Below are positions 36,819 to 46,913 of a stretch of DNA of 64,000 nt, one piece after another (the stretch's first letter is position 1; every line of letters begins with the position of its first letter). The notes under the pieces are model-generated. The model was given only the letters and a program-made list of their open reading frames with translations. It was not told where the DNA came from and ran no database searches. This DNA is from Vibrio sp. HDW18. GTDB lineage: Bacteria; Pseudomonadota; Gammaproteobacteria; Enterobacterales; Vibrionaceae. A program made the translations under genes and the position numbers. The stretch is from assembly GCF_011306175.1 (NCBI RefSeq), contig NZ_CP049913.1:1984001-2048000 (forward strand). Direction: 5' to 3'.

Positions 36819-37784
36819 TTACTTAACTTCTAACCCTTTGGCTTGCAAATCCGCATGATAAGAAGAGCGCACAAACGGGCCACATGCCGCATGAGTAAAG
36901 CCGAGTTGCAGCGCGATGGCTTTTAGTTCATCAAACTCAGCAGGGGGGACATAGCGTTCAACCGGTAAATGGTGGCGGCTTGGTGCTAAATATTGGCCGA
37001 GTGTTAACATGGTTACCCCATGGGCACGTAAGTCTTGCAGTACTTCAATGATCTCTTGCTTGGTTTCACCTAAGCCCATCATTAGCCCTGATTTAGTCGG
37101 GATATGCGGGTGCTGCTGTTTAAATTGGCGCAGTAATTCTAGCGACCACTTGTAGTTTGCCCCCGGGCGCACTTTACGATACAAGCGTGGCGCCGTTTCT
37201 AAATTATGGTTAAACACATCCGGTGGATTATCTTGCAGCGCGGCTAAGGCAACATCCATCCGGCCTCGGAAATCTGGCACTAGGGTTTCAATTTTGATGT
37301 GTGGATTTAACTGGCGAATTTCACGGTTACACGCAGCGAAATGTTGCGCGCCACCATCACGTAAATCATCACGATCTACTGAGGTGATCACCACATACTT
37401 GAGCTGCATATCGCGAATGGTTTGTGCTAGTTTTTGCGGCTCTTGCGCTTCCGGCGCATTTGGGCGGCCATGGGCCACATCACAGAACGGGCAGCGTCGA
37501 GTACAGATGGCACCAAGGATCATAAACGTGGCGGTACCATGGTTAAAACATTCCGCCAAGTTGGGACACGAAGCTTCTTCACACACTGAGTGCAGGCTAT
37601 TTTTACGCATCGCGGCTTTGATGTCTTGGATGCGTTGACTGTCGCTGGGCAGCTTTATTCTCATCCATTCCGGCTTGCGCAGAATTTCTTGCGGCTCTGT
37701 CGGCATATTTTTGGTTGGAATTAAGGCCATTTTGGCGGCATCACGATACTTAATGCCGGCTTCCATCTGAATTGGTTTACTCAT
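36819..37784 (-). CDS. lipA: Lipoyl synthase LipA
   Basis: Radical-SAM enzyme that inserts two sulfurs into protein-bound octanoate. 321 residues. The auxiliary cluster cysteines are in [16 protein letters not shown] and the radical-SAM motif CX3CX2C is in [14 protein letters not shown]. The conserved RSSYHAD near the C-terminus provides the serine ligand of the auxiliary cluster. Its start overlaps the end of lipB by 8 bp, so octanoyl transfer and sulfur insertion are co-expressed. Confidence 0.97.
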   Translation of the reverse strand: MSKPIQMEAGIKYRDAAKMALIPTKNMPTEPQEILRKPEWMRIKLPSDSQRIQDIKAAMRKNSLHSVCEEASCPNLAECFNHGTATFMILGAICTRRCPFCDVAHGRPNAPEAQEPQKLAQTIRDMQLKYVVITSVDRDDLRDGGAQHFAACNREIRQLNPHIKIETLVPDFRGRMDVALAALQDNPPDVFNHNLETAPRLYRKVRPGANYKWSLELLRQFKQQHPHIPTKSGLMMGLGETKQEIIEVLQDLRAHGVTMLTLGQYLAPSRHHLPVERYVPPAEFDELKAIALQLGFTHAACGPFVRSSYHADLQAKGLEVK

Positions 37785-38430
37785 AATTATAGGCTTCTGT
37801 GCTGAATTCGACTTGCTCGTAGTCTAGTTGAGCAACGAGGTTTTGGATTAATAGTTGTGCTACGGCTTCGAGGTCAACCGAGCGATCAAAATCGCTGATT
37901 TGCACCATCTCCATGCCGGGATAGCCACAAGGGTTGATGCGTTGAAAAGGGCTAAGATCCATCTGAATATTCAATGCCAACCCATGGAATGAGCAGCCTT
38001 TGCGGATACGCAAACCTAATGAACAGATTTTTTTATCTTGTACATAAACCCCAGGCGCATCAGGGCGGGCAGCAGAGTCAATCTGGTAGTGTTGTAAGGT
38101 GTTAATGACTAATTGTTCAATCTTAGTGACCAGTTCACGAACCCCGAGGTGTTTACGGCGCAGATCAATTAATACGTAGGCGATTAATTGCCCGGGGCCA
38201 TGGTAAGTGACTTGCCCACCACGATCACTTTGCAGCACTGGAATATCACCAGTATTTAATAGATGTTCAGTTTTGCCAGCTTGTCCTTGAGTAAACACTG
38301 GATGGTGCTCGACCAGCCAGACTTCATCGCGCGTTGTTGAGCTACGCTGATCGGTGAAGTGGTGCATCGCCTGCCAAACGGGCGTGTAATCCTGCTTACC
38401 AAGGTATCTCACTAACAACTGATTTTCCAT
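37777..38430 (-). CDS. lipB: Octanoyltransferase LipB
   Basis: Moves octanoate from acyl carrier protein to lipoyl domains. 217 residues from the ATG at 38430; an ATG three codons upstream (38439) is also in frame. Motifs: [16 protein letters not shown] near 70, and the catalytic Cys in [11 protein letters not shown]. It is followed by lipA with an 8-bp overlap. A terminator separates it from ybeD upstream. Confidence 0.95.
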   Translation of the reverse strand: MENQLLVRYLGKQDYTPVWQAMHHFTDQRSSTTRDEVWLVEHHPVFTQGQAGKTEHLLNTGDIPVLQSDRGGQVTYHGPGQLIAYVLIDLRRKHLGVRELVTKIEQLVINTLQHYQIDSAARPDAPGVYVQDKKICSLGLRIRKGCSFHGLALNIQMDLSPFQRINPCGYPGMEMVQISDFDRSVDLEAVAQLLIQNLVAQLDYEQVEFSTEAYNYE

Positions 38431-38554
38431 CAAGCACATCCATCTGAGATATGTAAAGTATTTCGATTATAAACTGCTTGTGCATAATCAACTACCTATC
38501 TGCGGCATCTTTTTGATGTTATGGTGGGGGTGGCTAATTAACTTGATGAAAAAT

Positions 38555-38579
38555 AAAGAAAAGCAGCCGAAGCTGCTTC
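38555..38579 (-). terminator. Terminator after ybeD
   Basis: On the minus strand AAGCAGC-TTCG-GCTGCTT is followed by TTCTTTATTTTT. The TTCG tetraloop makes a stable hairpin. It ends the upstream block before lipB-lipA. Confidence 0.75.
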
Positions 38580-38614
38580 CAATAATATTTTAACAAATAA
38601 AATAATGACGAGGT

Positions 38615-38893
38615 TTACAACACCATACGCACAATATCGATTTCACCTAGCTCTTTATAGAGGATTTCCACTTGTTCGATCGAGGTCGCGTGAATGGTCA
38701 CTGATACGGAATGATAGTTACCTTTTGCGCTTGGTTTGACTCGTGGGCTGTAATCACCAGGAGCGTGGCGCTGAATCACTTCTAACACCCGTTCTGGTAG
38801 CTCAGGTTTAGCATATCCCATGACCTTGTAAGTAAAGGAACATGGAAATTCGAGCAAATCTTTTAATTTCGCATCAGAGTTGATGTTGAGCAT
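38615..38893 (-). CDS. ybeD: DUF493 protein YbeD
   Basis: 92 residues, the usual size. Family features are [14 protein letters not shown] near residue 15 and [17 protein letters not shown] near 60, forming a ferredoxin-like fold with similarity to the regulatory domain of phosphoglycerate dehydrogenase. The biochemical role is not settled. As in E. coli it lies between dacA and lipB. Confidence 0.93.
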   Translation of the reverse strand: MLNINSDAKLKDLLEFPCSFTYKVMGYAKPELPERVLEVIQRHAPGDYSPRVKPSAKGNYHSVSVTIHATSIEQVEILYKELGEIDIVRMVL

Positions 38894-38964
38894 AGTGACA
38901 CTCCAGTTTGAGCATTGGAAAAACGGGACGAAATACTACAGCCATTCCGATGTGATCTCAAGCG

Positions 38965-38996
38965 CACAAAAAAGCCGCACTGGGCGGCTTTGTTTA
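38965..38996 (-). terminator. Terminator after dacA
   Basis: On the minus strand AAAGCCGC and GCGGCTTT form an 8-bp stem followed by TTTGTG, about 45 bp after the dacA stop. Confidence 0.7.
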
Positions 38997-39036
38997 GTGT
39001 TGAATCGATATGCACTCAAGCTAGGATAGGGTTCAC

Positions 39037-40212
39037 TTAAAACCAGCTTTTAAACAGCAGTACCAAGTAGTCCCACAGACGATTAAATAAGCTACCTTCT
39101 TCTACATCTTCCAGCGCCATCAGTGGGTATTGCACTAGATCGTTGCCAGAGAGTTGATAGTAAAGCGTCCCGACCACATCACCTTTTTTCAGTGGTGCTT
39201 TAAGCTCTTTTTCCAGCACAAAGCTGGCGGTGAGATCTTTGGCTTGGCCACGAGGTAGGGTGACATAAGTATCTTCTGCCACGCCGAGCGCGATGGTATT
39301 TTGGCTACCCATCCAGATGGTTTCGTTGACAAAGGTTTCGCCAGCTTTATGTGGCGCTACGGTTTCAAAAAAGCGGAAGCCATAACTGAGCAGTTTTTTA
39401 CTTTCTGCTTTGCGGGCGTTTTCACTGTCGGTACCCATCACCACAGCGACTAAACGCATGCTCCCTTCAGTCGCTGAGCTCACTAGGTTATAACCCGCGC
39501 CACTGGTGTGTCCGGTTTTGATCCCATCCACATTCATGCTTTTATCCCACAGTAAGCCGTTGCGGTTATATTGGGTGATACCGTTGTAGGTGTATTTTTG
39601 CTCCGCATAAATGGCATATTCATCCGGTACATCTCGGATCAGTGCTTGGCCAAGTAGCGCTAAGTCATAAGGGGTTGAGTATAAATTCGCATCATCCAAA
39701 CCATGTGAGTTGGTGAAGTGGGAATTTTTCATATTCAACGAGCTAGCCCAAGCATTCATCAGATCGACAAACGCATCTTCGGTTCCGGCAATGTGTTCAG
39801 CCATGGCGACACACGCATCGTTACCGGACTGAATAATAATGCCACGGTTAAGATCACTGACTTTTACTGTGGTTCCGACTTCAATAAACATTTTCGATGA
39901 GTCAGGAAAGTTTTTCGCCCAAGCATTTTTGCTGATCGTTACATCATCATTGAGTGAAATATTGCCACGTTGGAGCTCTTGCCCAATCACATAGCTGGTC
40001 ATCATTTTGGTCAGGCTGGCCGGAGAAAGTTTGGTATTACTCTCTTTTTCCGCTAACACTTTGCCTGAATGATAATCCATCAACACATAGCCTTTGGCGG
40101 CAATTTGTGGTGCATCAGGAACCACGATCGGAGAGGCTAATGCGCTGCTGCTTAATGAGATGGCGAGCGTAATCGAAGACGCTAACCCAGATTTTAGGAT
40201 TAATTTTTTCAT
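39037..40212 (-). CDS. dacA: D-alanyl-D-alanine carboxypeptidase DacA (PBP5/6 type)
   Basis: Removes the terminal D-Ala from peptidoglycan side chains in the periplasm. 391 residues with a signal peptide (cut after SSALA). The three penicillin-binding motifs are present: SLTK with Ser66, SGN in QSGNDACVA, and KTG in GIKTGHTSGAG. A beta-rich PBP5 C-terminal domain ends in an amphipathic helix (SLFNRLWDYLVLLFKSWF) that anchors the enzyme to the membrane face. It follows rlpA in the elongation block. Confidence 0.96.
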   Translation of the reverse strand: MKKLILKSGLASSITLAISLSSSALASPIVVPDAPQIAAKGYVLMDYHSGKVLAEKESNTKLSPASLTKMMTSYVIGQELQRGNISLNDDVTISKNAWAKNFPDSSKMFIEVGTTVKVSDLNRGIIIQSGNDACVAMAEHIAGTEDAFVDLMNAWASSLNMKNSHFTNSHGLDDANLYSTPYDLALLGQALIRDVPDEYAIYAEQKYTYNGITQYNRNGLLWDKSMNVDGIKTGHTSGAGYNLVSSATEGSMRLVAVVMGTDSENARKAESKKLLSYGFRFFETVAPHKAGETFVNETIWMGSQNTIALGVAEDTYVTLPRGQAKDLTASFVLEKELKAPLKKGDVVGTLYYQLSGNDLVQYPLMALEDVEEGSLFNRLWDYLVLLFKSWF

Positions 40213-40302
40213 GGTGAATGCTTAGTTCTACTTAAGTGTCCGTAATCTTAACAAAAATAACCTCTCAAACCAGACGCGGATGATCAAGTCTGGTTTGAGT
40301 TA

Positions 40303-41088
40303 TTATTGAGTGCGTTTATTAAGCGTTTTAATAAATGCGCTGTCGTAACCAGCAGATTTTACTTGTTCAAGTAAATTCTGGGTTAGATCATCGTCAGTAA
40401 AGGGGCCAAGGTACAATCGATGATGGCTGTCTGCGCTTTCCACAAAGCTTGGCACCGATAAGCTCTGACCTAAGTTCTGCGCTAAAGTTCGCACCCGTTC
40501 AACATGTTGTGATGAAACCACCTGAATCACATATTCAAGCGCATTAATTTTCGGGCGCGGGGCTGTTGGCTTGTCGACACTGATGACTTCAATTTTGACA
40601 TTGGCCGTGCCAGCTTGTACTACGCCAATTTTGTAGGCGGCCGCATAGCTAAGATCAATCACTCGTCCGTCATGGAACGGACCGCGATCATTGACTCGGA
40701 CAATGGTGGTTTTGCCATTATCGGTGTTGGTCACTTTTACATAGCTCGGGATCGGCAGGGTTTTATGCGCAGCCGTCATCGAATACATGTCGTAAATTTC
40801 ACCATTTGAGGTGCGGTGACCATGAAACTTTTTACCATACCAAGAGGCTTTACCGCTTTCGGCAAAGCCTTTGGGATCTTTAATAATGCTATAGCTCTTA
40901 CCGCGCAGGTTGTAGTTTTTATTGCCGCCTAAGCTATATGGCTCATACTGTGGATGAGCATCTTCAATATGCTCAACTGACAGTGGTTTATCTGGTGCTT
41001 TATCATCCGACATCTCGTAGCGGCCACTGGAAGAGCTGCATCCAGCCAAAATGAAAATAAGCAAGGTGTATAAATAAAATCGGTTCAT
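40303..41088 (-). CDS. rlpA: Septal ring lytic transglycosylase-family lipoprotein RlpA
   Basis: 261 residues. Lipobox LAGC with Cys17, a double-psi beta-barrel domain (GKASWYGKKFHGHRTSNGE, VRVNDRGPFHDGRVIDLS) and a C-terminal SPOR domain (YVIQVVSSQHVERV) that binds denuded glycan. In P. aeruginosa RlpA cleaves naked glycan strands; the catalytic Asp and His equivalents can be seen in NDRGPFHDGR. The ATG shares a base with the mrdB stop (TAATG), so it is coupled to the elongasome genes. Confidence 0.93.
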   Translation of the reverse strand: MNRFYLYTLLIFILAGCSSSSGRYEMSDDKAPDKPLSVEHIEDAHPQYEPYSLGGNKNYNLRGKSYSIIKDPKGFAESGKASWYGKKFHGHRTSNGEIYDMYSMTAAHKTLPIPSYVKVTNTDNGKTTIVRVNDRGPFHDGRVIDLSYAAAYKIGVVQAGTANVKIEVISVDKPTAPRPKINALEYVIQVVSSQHVERVRTLAQNLGQSLSVPSFVESADSHHRLYLGPFTDDDLTQNLLEQVKSAGYDSAFIKTLNKRTQ

Positions 41089-42209
41089 TAAAGTGTCTTC
41101 GAAAACGCCTTACGATGGGTATGAATGGACATCAAAATACCGAAACCGGCCATCAGAGTCACCATTGAAGTCCCACCATAACTAATCAGCGGTAGCGGTA
41201 CGCCTACCACAGGTAAAATTCCGCTTACCATGCCTATGTTAACAAACACATACACAGAGAAGCTGAGTACGATACTGCCCGCCATCATGCGCCCAAAGGC
41301 ATTTTGGGCATGGCTAGCTAAGTACAGCCCGCGGCCAATAATAAATAAATATAGGCTCAACAGCGCTAAGATGCCGATCATACCCCATTCTTCAGCAATT
41401 ACTGCAAAGATAAAGTCAGTATGTCGTTCAGGAAGAAATTCCAGTTGCGATTGCGTGCCATGTAGCCAGCCTTTGCCGGATAACCCGCCCGATCCAATCG
41501 CAATCTTACTTTGGATAATATGATAGCCCGCTCCGAGTGGGTCGGATTCTGGGTCAAACAGCGTGCGTACCCGAACTTTTTGGTATTCGTGCATCCAAAA
41601 GAACCACAGTACAGGCACAAAAGCACCCACGGAAATGGCCGCAGCCGTGATCAGCTTCCAACTGATCCCGGCTAAAAAAATCACAAAAATGCCGGATGCG
41701 GCAATCAGAATTGAGGTACCTAGATCGGGTTGTTTCGCAATCAAGATAGTCGGTACAAACACCATCAGTAGTGAAACTGCTAAGGTTTTTAACGAGGGCG
41801 GCAGAGCGCGTTTGCCGATATAACGTGCCACCATCAGCGGAACCGCCAGTTTGAGCAATTCTGAGGGTTGGAAACGGACAAAACCAAGGTCAAGCCAACG
41901 CTGTGCACCTTTGGAGGTTTCTCCAAACAGCAGTACACACACTAGCAGTACCCCCCCACAGAAAAACAGTATTGGTGCAGCACTTTCGTAAGTGCGAGGT
42001 GAAATTTGTGCGAGCAGCACCATTACCACCAGTGACATCGCCATACGCATCGCTTGGCGATCCATCATAGCGATGCTTTGCCCGCTGGCACTATACATCA
42101 CTACTAGCCCAAATCCCATCAGGGTTAAGACACCAATTAACAACGGTAAATCGAGATGAAAACGCTCAAACAGCACCCGATTTTGTCCGGTAGAGGGATC
42201 CATCTTCAT
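41088..42209 (-). CDS. mrdB: Peptidoglycan glycosyltransferase MrdB (RodA)
   Basis: SEDS-family polymerase of the rod complex. 373 residues with about ten membrane helices. Typical segments: [34 protein letters not shown] with the conserved Asp, and [11 protein letters not shown] near the C-terminus. Works with PBP2 (mrdA), whose gene it overlaps by one base. Confidence 0.96.
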   Translation of the reverse strand: MKMDPSTGQNRVLFERFHLDLPLLIGVLTLMGFGLVVMYSASGQSIAMMDRQAMRMAMSLVVMVLLAQISPRTYESAAPILFFCGGVLLVCVLLFGETSKGAQRWLDLGFVRFQPSELLKLAVPLMVARYIGKRALPPSLKTLAVSLLMVFVPTILIAKQPDLGTSILIAASGIFVIFLAGISWKLITAAAISVGAFVPVLWFFWMHEYQKVRVRTLFDPESDPLGAGYHIIQSKIAIGSGGLSGKGWLHGTQSQLEFLPERHTDFIFAVIAEEWGMIGILALLSLYLFIIGRGLYLASHAQNAFGRMMAGSIVLSFSVYVFVNIGMVSGILPVVGVPLPLISYGGTSMVTLMAGFGILMSIHTHRKAFSKTL

Positions 42210-44101
42210 TATTGTTGTGCCTCTTGTGTCACACTGTTACCTAAAATCACCCGATCGAAGATCTGACGGACCACAGGGCCACCATTGCTTGAACCGCCAC
42301 CGCCGTGTTCGAGTACCAATGTGACGATCACTTTGGGATCATTCACCGGAGCGAAACCAGTAAATAAAGCGTGGTCGTGTAGATGTTCCGCTAATTCGCT
42401 GGCGTTGTATTTTTGGCCATCAGCTAAACCAAACACTTGCGCAGTACCGGATTTGCCCGCTGTAGGATAAGACATATTTTGAAAAGCGCGTCGTGCGGTA
42501 CCTTTCGCGCCATGGTTAACCAAGTGCATGCCTTGGATCGCCATCTCCCAATACCGTTTTGGCACCCCATCAATCGGCGGATAGGTGGTGTAAGACATAT
42601 CCCGCTGACTAGCAAATTGGGCACCGTTTTCAATGGTGGCACGCAATAGATGAGGTGCAGTGACAGCACCATGGTTGACTAACACCGAGGTGGCTTTGGC
42701 AATTTGCATCGGGGTTGCGGTCCAATAGCCTTGACCAATTCCAACCGGAATCGTATCACCTTGGTACCATGGCACTTTATGGCGGGCCATTTTCCATTCA
42801 CGAGTAGGCATATTCGCCTTACTCTCTTCGTAAATATCAATGCCGGTAAATTCACCAAAACCAAAACGCATCATCCAACTGGAGAGCTTATCGATCCCCA
42901 TATCGTAGGCTATTTGATAGAAGAAGGTATCCACCGACTCTTCAAGGGATTTGATGATATCAACTCGACCATGTCCCCAGCGTAGCCAATCACGGAAAGG
43001 GCGCGTATCGGTATTAGGAATGCGCCAATAGCCTGGATCGTTACGCGTGGTATTTGGGGTGATGACGCCGTCTTGCAGTGCTGAAACGGCGATAAAGGGC
43101 TTAACCGTTGAACCGGGTGGGTAAATCCCCAGCGTGGTACGATTCACCAATGGGCGGCGTGTATCATTGAGTAATTCATTGTAAGCCTTGGCGGAAATAC
43201 CATGTACGAACGAGTTGGGGTTATAGCTTGGGCTCGATACCATCGCCAGTACACCATTATCCTGTGGATCGAGTGCAACCACAGAGCCACGGCGTCCATC
43301 TAATAATTGATAAGCGTAGAGTTGTAGCTCAATGTCGAGGTTGAGCACAATATCTTGCCCGGGGATAGGCGGAACATATTTTAGCGTACGGATCACCCGC
43401 CCGCGGCTATTGACTTCCACTTCCTGATAACCGGCAGTGCCATGCAGCAAATCTTCGTAGTAACGTTCAATGCCCAGCTTGCCAATATCACGTGTGGCTT
43501 GATAGTTGGCTTTTTTATCTTCTCGCTCTAAGCGCTCCAGATCTTTATCGTTAATGCGTGATACATAGCCAATCACATGAGTCAGTACTTCGCCATATGG
43601 ATAATAACGTTTTAGGTTAGCGCTAACTGCAACGCCGGGAAATTTGTGCTGATTGACCGAAAATTTAGCCACTTGCTCGTCGGTGAGCTGAGTCAGTAAT
43701 GGTACCGAGTTAAAACGCCGTGTTTGGCGGCGTTCTTTTTCAAAAGCGGCCAGTGCTTCTGGGCTAATTTCGAGGATCTGCTGTAAGCGCTCAATCGTTT
43801 CCGTCATATTGGGCACTTTTTCTGGGGTCAGCTCTAAGTTGAATACTGGACGGTTTTCCGCCAGCAATACCCCATTACGATCAAAAATCAGTCCGCGATT
43901 CGGTGAAATCGGCACCACTTTGATTCGGTTATCATTGGAGCGGGTTTTATAATCTTGATACTGGTTGATCTGGATATGATACAAGTTAGTGACCAGCAGC
44001 CCCATACACAGCAAAATCGCCAAGAAAGAGACGATAGCGCGATTACGAAACAGCTGCGTTTCGGCTTGATGGTCGCGGATTGGGGAATGCTGGTGTCGCA
44101 T
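42209..44101 (-). CDS. mrdA: Penicillin-binding protein 2 MrdA
   Basis: Transpeptidase of cell elongation. 630 residues: a short cytosolic tail, a membrane anchor at about 23-42, the dimerisation domain with [11 protein letters not shown], and the transpeptidase domain with the active serine in STVK (331-334), a SxD-type motif and KSGTAQ near 545. The size matches E. coli PBP2. Overlaps mrdB by one base and follows rlmH by 6 bp. Confidence 0.97.
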   Translation of the reverse strand: MRHQHSPIRDHQAETQLFRNRAIVSFLAILLCMGLLVTNLYHIQINQYQDYKTRSNDNRIKVVPISPNRGLIFDRNGVLLAENRPVFNLELTPEKVPNMTETIERLQQILEISPEALAAFEKERRQTRRFNSVPLLTQLTDEQVAKFSVNQHKFPGVAVSANLKRYYPYGEVLTHVIGYVSRINDKDLERLEREDKKANYQATRDIGKLGIERYYEDLLHGTAGYQEVEVNSRGRVIRTLKYVPPIPGQDIVLNLDIELQLYAYQLLDGRRGSVVALDPQDNGVLAMVSSPSYNPNSFVHGISAKAYNELLNDTRRPLVNRTTLGIYPPGSTVKPFIAVSALQDGVITPNTTRNDPGYWRIPNTDTRPFRDWLRWGHGRVDIIKSLEESVDTFFYQIAYDMGIDKLSSWMMRFGFGEFTGIDIYEESKANMPTREWKMARHKVPWYQGDTIPVGIGQGYWTATPMQIAKATSVLVNHGAVTAPHLLRATIENGAQFASQRDMSYTTYPPIDGVPKRYWEMAIQGMHLVNHGAKGTARRAFQNMSYPTAGKSGTAQVFGLADGQKYNASELAEHLHDHALFTGFAPVNDPKVIVTLVLEHGGGGSSNGGPVVRQIFDRVILGNSVTQEAQQ

Positions 44102-44107
44102 GGCACG

Positions 44108-44578
44108 CTATTCTCGATGATAAGGGTGGTTAGTGGTGATGCTCCAAGCACGATATAAGCTTTCCGCCATCACGACTCTGACCAATGGATGAGGTAGGGT
44201 GAGCGGTGAAAGTGACCAACTTTGATCCGCCGCGGCTTTGCAAGCAGGAGCAAGTCCTTCTGGCCCGCCAATCAAAATCGAAACGTCGCGGCCATCGTGT
44301 TTCCAGCTTTCCAGTTGTTGCGCAAGCTCCTCGGTATCCCAGCGTTTACCGGGAATATCCAAGGTGATGATGCGATTACCTTTCGGTACCGCAGCGAGCA
44401 TCGCTTCGCCTTCTTTTTGCAAAATGCGCGCAATATCGGCATTTTTACCCCGTTTACCCGCGGTAATCTCTACCAATTCGAGTGGCATATCATGCGGGAA
44501 GCGACGGCGGTATTCTTGAAAGCCCTCTTCAACCCATTTCGGCATTTTGGTACCGACCGCGATCAGTTGAATTTTCAC
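44108..44578 (-). CDS. rlmH: 23S rRNA pseudouridine-1915 N3-methyltransferase RlmH
   Basis: SPOUT-class methyltransferase of 156 residues. The C-terminal knot is visible as [40 protein letters not shown] and the end NHPYHRE, which helps bind the ribosome. Translation starts at GTG (44578), two bases after the rsfS stop; a longer upstream frame overlaps rsfS and is not conserved. Part of the rsfS-rlmH-mrdA-mrdB-rlpA operon. Confidence 0.96.
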   Translation of the reverse strand: MKIQLIAVGTKMPKWVEEGFQEYRRRFPHDMPLELVEITAGKRGKNADIARILQKEGEAMLAAVPKGNRIITLDIPGKRWDTEELAQQLESWKHDGRDVSILIGGPEGLAPACKAAADQSWSLSPLTLPHPLVRVVMAESLYRAWSITTNHPYHRE

Positions 44579-44580
44579 AC

Positions 44581-44898
44581 TTAGCCCCAGAGTTTTTCCA
44601 GTTGATACAGTTCGCGTTGTGATGCTTGCATCACATGCAGCATCACGCTGCCCATATCTAACACCACCCATTGACCTTCATTTTCACCATTGATGCCAAG
44701 TGGGGTTAGACCAGCAAGTTTGGCTTGGTTGGCAACATGTTCAGCAATCGAGGTAACATGGGTTTTTGAGGTGCCGGTGCACACAATCATAAAATCAGTA
44801 ACGCTGGATTTACCTTGAACATCTAGCGTGGTGATATCCACCGCTTTAATATCATCGGCTTTGTCGGCAAGAAAGTCTTTGAGTGCTTCAGCTTGCAA
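44581..44898 (-). CDS. rsfS: Ribosomal silencing factor RsfS
   Basis: 105 residues of the Iojap/RsfS family, which binds ribosomal protein L14 and blocks subunit joining when nutrients are scarce. Motifs: [30 protein letters not shown] and [14 protein letters not shown]. The start is TTG (44898) with GAGAGGA upstream. An ERIC-like repeat lies before it in the place where E. coli has nadD. Confidence 0.94.
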   Translation of the reverse strand: MQAEALKDFLADKADDIKAVDITTLDVQGKSSVTDFMIVCTGTSKTHVTSIAEHVANQAKLAGLTPLGINGENEGQWVVLDMGSVMLHVMQASQRELYQLEKLWG

Positions 44899-44939
44899 GG
44901 GAATATCCTCTCAATTGAGTTAATAAAAGCCACAGTTTT

Positions 44940-45067
44940 TATCCCCTTCTTACTTGAAGCTGTAGCGGTGTTGGCTAGGTTCGTTCATCCCAATCACATA
45001 GTTTGTCTATGCTGATGGGGACTTACTCACTTGCTGCCTACCTACAACATCAAGTTGTTTGGGTATA
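44940..45067. repeat. ERIC-like intergenic repeat, copy 3 (holA to rsfS)
   Basis: About 128 bp, more diverged than copies 1 and 2 but with the same core (ACTTGAAGCTG, ATGGGGACT, GTTTGGGTATA). It fills most of the 193-bp gap between the holA stop and the rsfS start. Confidence 0.8.
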
Positions 45068-45091
45068 TAAACGGCGCAGTATATCACGCTT

Positions 45092-46120
45092 TTAGTGTGG
45101 TAAAGGCAGCTTTACCTGAGGATCACAGCATTGCAAACTCAATTGCTGCAAGATTGGCCATACCGGTTGTTGATATTGTGTTTTGGCCAGTAATTCAGCT
45201 TGTGCCAGTAAGCTCAGTAGTGAGTGCAGTGTACGAGTGGGTAATCGCTGCAAGGCTGCTGAATAAAGTGGCCTACGATTTTGCCACACCCGATGGCGAT
45301 CAAATAGAGCACCGAGATTGCCCAGCGTTTGGCGCTCTTGCTGCCATTTTAACAGTTGGATCAGCTCTTTTTGCGCACTACGGATCAATATGATTGACTC
45401 ACTCTCTTCCAGCATCAGTTGGCGTAAGATGCGCTGAGCACGGTTAGCCTTGCCCTCAAGCAAGGCATCCATCCAGTGATAAGGCGTGAAATGGTTATGG
45501 CGGCTTAGTGACTCTTCTAAACGCACTAAGGTGAGTCGGCCATCAGGGTAGAGTAGGGCTAATTTTTCTAGGCTTTGACTAAGTGCAAATAAATTACCTT
45601 CATGCCACTGTGCCAGCATTTGTACCGCTTCAGCGTCCGGTTTTAAGCCGAGTGTGTAGCAGCGCTGTTGCACAAACTGTGGTAGGCGGTTTAACTCAGG
45701 AGTGAGGCAATTGACCCAACAGGCGTTTTGGCTCAGGGTTTTAAACCAAGCGGCACTTTCTTGGGCCTTAGTTAGTTTAGGACCGATCACCACCAGCAGA
45801 ATATCCGCGTGGAGCTGACCTACTAAGGTGTTTAACTCTTTTGCTGTCGCGGCGTTGATGCCCGATTCTGGGATTTCCAGCTCGATTAACTGACGATTGG
45901 AAAACAGGCTGAGAGCCTGACAACAATCATAGACAGAGCTCCAATCTAAGCTGGCATCCGCGCTGAAGCGATGTTTTTCGATAAATCCTTGCGCTTTGGC
46001 CGCGGTTTCAATCGCGGTTTTGGCTTCTTGGATCAACAGCGGTTCATTACCCAATACGAGGTAAATCGGATACAGGGTTTTGTGCAGTGACTCAGCCAGT
46101 TTTTCAGCGTAAATGCGCAT
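45092..46120 (-). CDS. holA: DNA polymerase III subunit delta HolA
   Basis: Clamp-loader subunit that opens the beta ring. 342 residues, the usual size. The N-terminus has YPIYLVLGNEPLLIQEA, and the fold continues with LLVVIGPKLTKAQESAAWFK and the helical collar domain in the C-terminal third (LLSLLAQAELLAKTQ). It lies 5 bp after lptE on the minus strand, as in E. coli. Confidence 0.95.
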   Translation of the reverse strand: MRIYAEKLAESLHKTLYPIYLVLGNEPLLIQEAKTAIETAAKAQGFIEKHRFSADASLDWSSVYDCCQALSLFSNRQLIELEIPESGINAATAKELNTLVGQLHADILLVVIGPKLTKAQESAAWFKTLSQNACWVNCLTPELNRLPQFVQQRCYTLGLKPDAEAVQMLAQWHEGNLFALSQSLEKLALLYPDGRLTLVRLEESLSRHNHFTPYHWMDALLEGKANRAQRILRQLMLEESESIILIRSAQKELIQLLKWQQERQTLGNLGALFDRHRVWQNRRPLYSAALQRLPTRTLHSLLSLLAQAELLAKTQYQQPVWPILQQLSLQCCDPQVKLPLPH

Positions 46121-46125
46121 CGAAA

Positions 46126-46743
46126 CTACTCACTTTGGCCTTCTGTGGCGGTTGGCTCCGTCAATTCTTGAGTCTCAAGCTGATAATCGGCCTGAGCGTT
46201 TTCATGTTCTAAGGCTTGCTCATCCAGTGTTTTACGGGCGAAGTCGGCTTTTAAACGTGCCATTTGGCGCACAATTTGGCTAGCGGCCAAGCGGCGCATC
46301 TCTTCTTCAATCATGTCGCGTTCAACAGATTTTGCCAGTGCAGTCAGTGGGTTATCTAGATAGCTACGCGTAACGCTGGTTGAAAAAGTCCGGCTGCCTA
46401 GCTCAGGCACGGTTACTCGATAAGAGGCTCGAAAGGTCAGCTCTTTTTCTGCGGCGCGGGTATTTTGGTATAGCGATAAGGTGCGTTCGCCGACACTTTC
46501 ACTGAGCAGATGTAAATTCGGCACATCGGCGGCGGGGGTTTGTAAGTTGACCTTATTCAGACGTAATTGGCGATGAACTAAGCGTGTAAAGCTGCTGTAT
46601 TGGTCATAACTGGTTAAAGACATGCTCGATAGCTCTTGTGGAATACTGTAGTCACCACGTAAGTGGAAACCACACGCGGTCAGTAAGCTGGTGAGCAATA
46701 CCAAAAGTGACCATTTCAAACTAGTAACAACAGGGGTAGGCAT
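46126..46743 (-). CDS. lptE: LPS-assembly lipoprotein LptE
   Basis: Outer-membrane lipoprotein that plugs the LptD barrel and helps insert LPS. 205 residues from the ATG at 46743, giving a signal with lipobox LLTAC-GFHLRG. An in-frame GTG at 46770 would add nine polar residues before it; neither start has a strong ribosome site. The C-terminal ~50 residues are charged and acidic. A 15-bp perfect inverted repeat lies just upstream. Confidence 0.92.
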   Translation of the reverse strand: MPTPVVTSLKWSLLVLLTSLLTACGFHLRGDYSIPQELSSMSLTSYDQYSSFTRLVHRQLRLNKVNLQTPAADVPNLHLLSESVGERTLSLYQNTRAAEKELTFRASYRVTVPELGSRTFSTSVTRSYLDNPLTALAKSVERDMIEEEMRRLAASQIVRQMARLKADFARKTLDEQALEHENAQADYQLETQELTEPTATEGQSE

Positions 46744-46775
46744 GGAGGCTTCAGTCTCATTATTAGGCACAATAC

Positions 46776-46820
46776 TTATCTCAGCTTATCAAGCGTTGAT
46801 CATGCGATAAGCTGAGATAA
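46776..46820 (-). promoter_or_regulatory. Perfect 15-bp inverted repeat upstream of lptE
   Basis: TTATCTCAGCTTATC and GATAAGCTGAGATAA (46776-46790 and 46806-46820) pair perfectly around a 15-nt loop. No T-run follows on the minus strand, so it is not a standard terminator. It sits between the leuS terminator and the lptE start. Confidence 0.6.
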
Positions 46821-46853
46821 ATACACAGGACGATTCCTGTTTACTGACCTTAA

Positions 46854-46892
46854 AACCCGCCATTAGTTCATTGGTTACGCTAATGGCGGGTT
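46854..46892 (-). terminator. Terminator after leuS
   Basis: AACCCGCCATTAG and CTAATGGCGGGTT form a perfect 13-bp stem with a 13-nt loop; on the minus strand it is followed by TTTAAGG. It starts about 20 bp after the leuS stop. Confidence 0.75.
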
Positions 46893-46913
46893 GATTGGTT
46901 ACGCTAGGCTAAG

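Noticed and set aside
45031..45393. Plus-strand open frame across ERIC-like copy 3 and the holA 3' end
   Set aside because: It starts inside a repeat and runs antisense to holA, which is a clear full-length gene.
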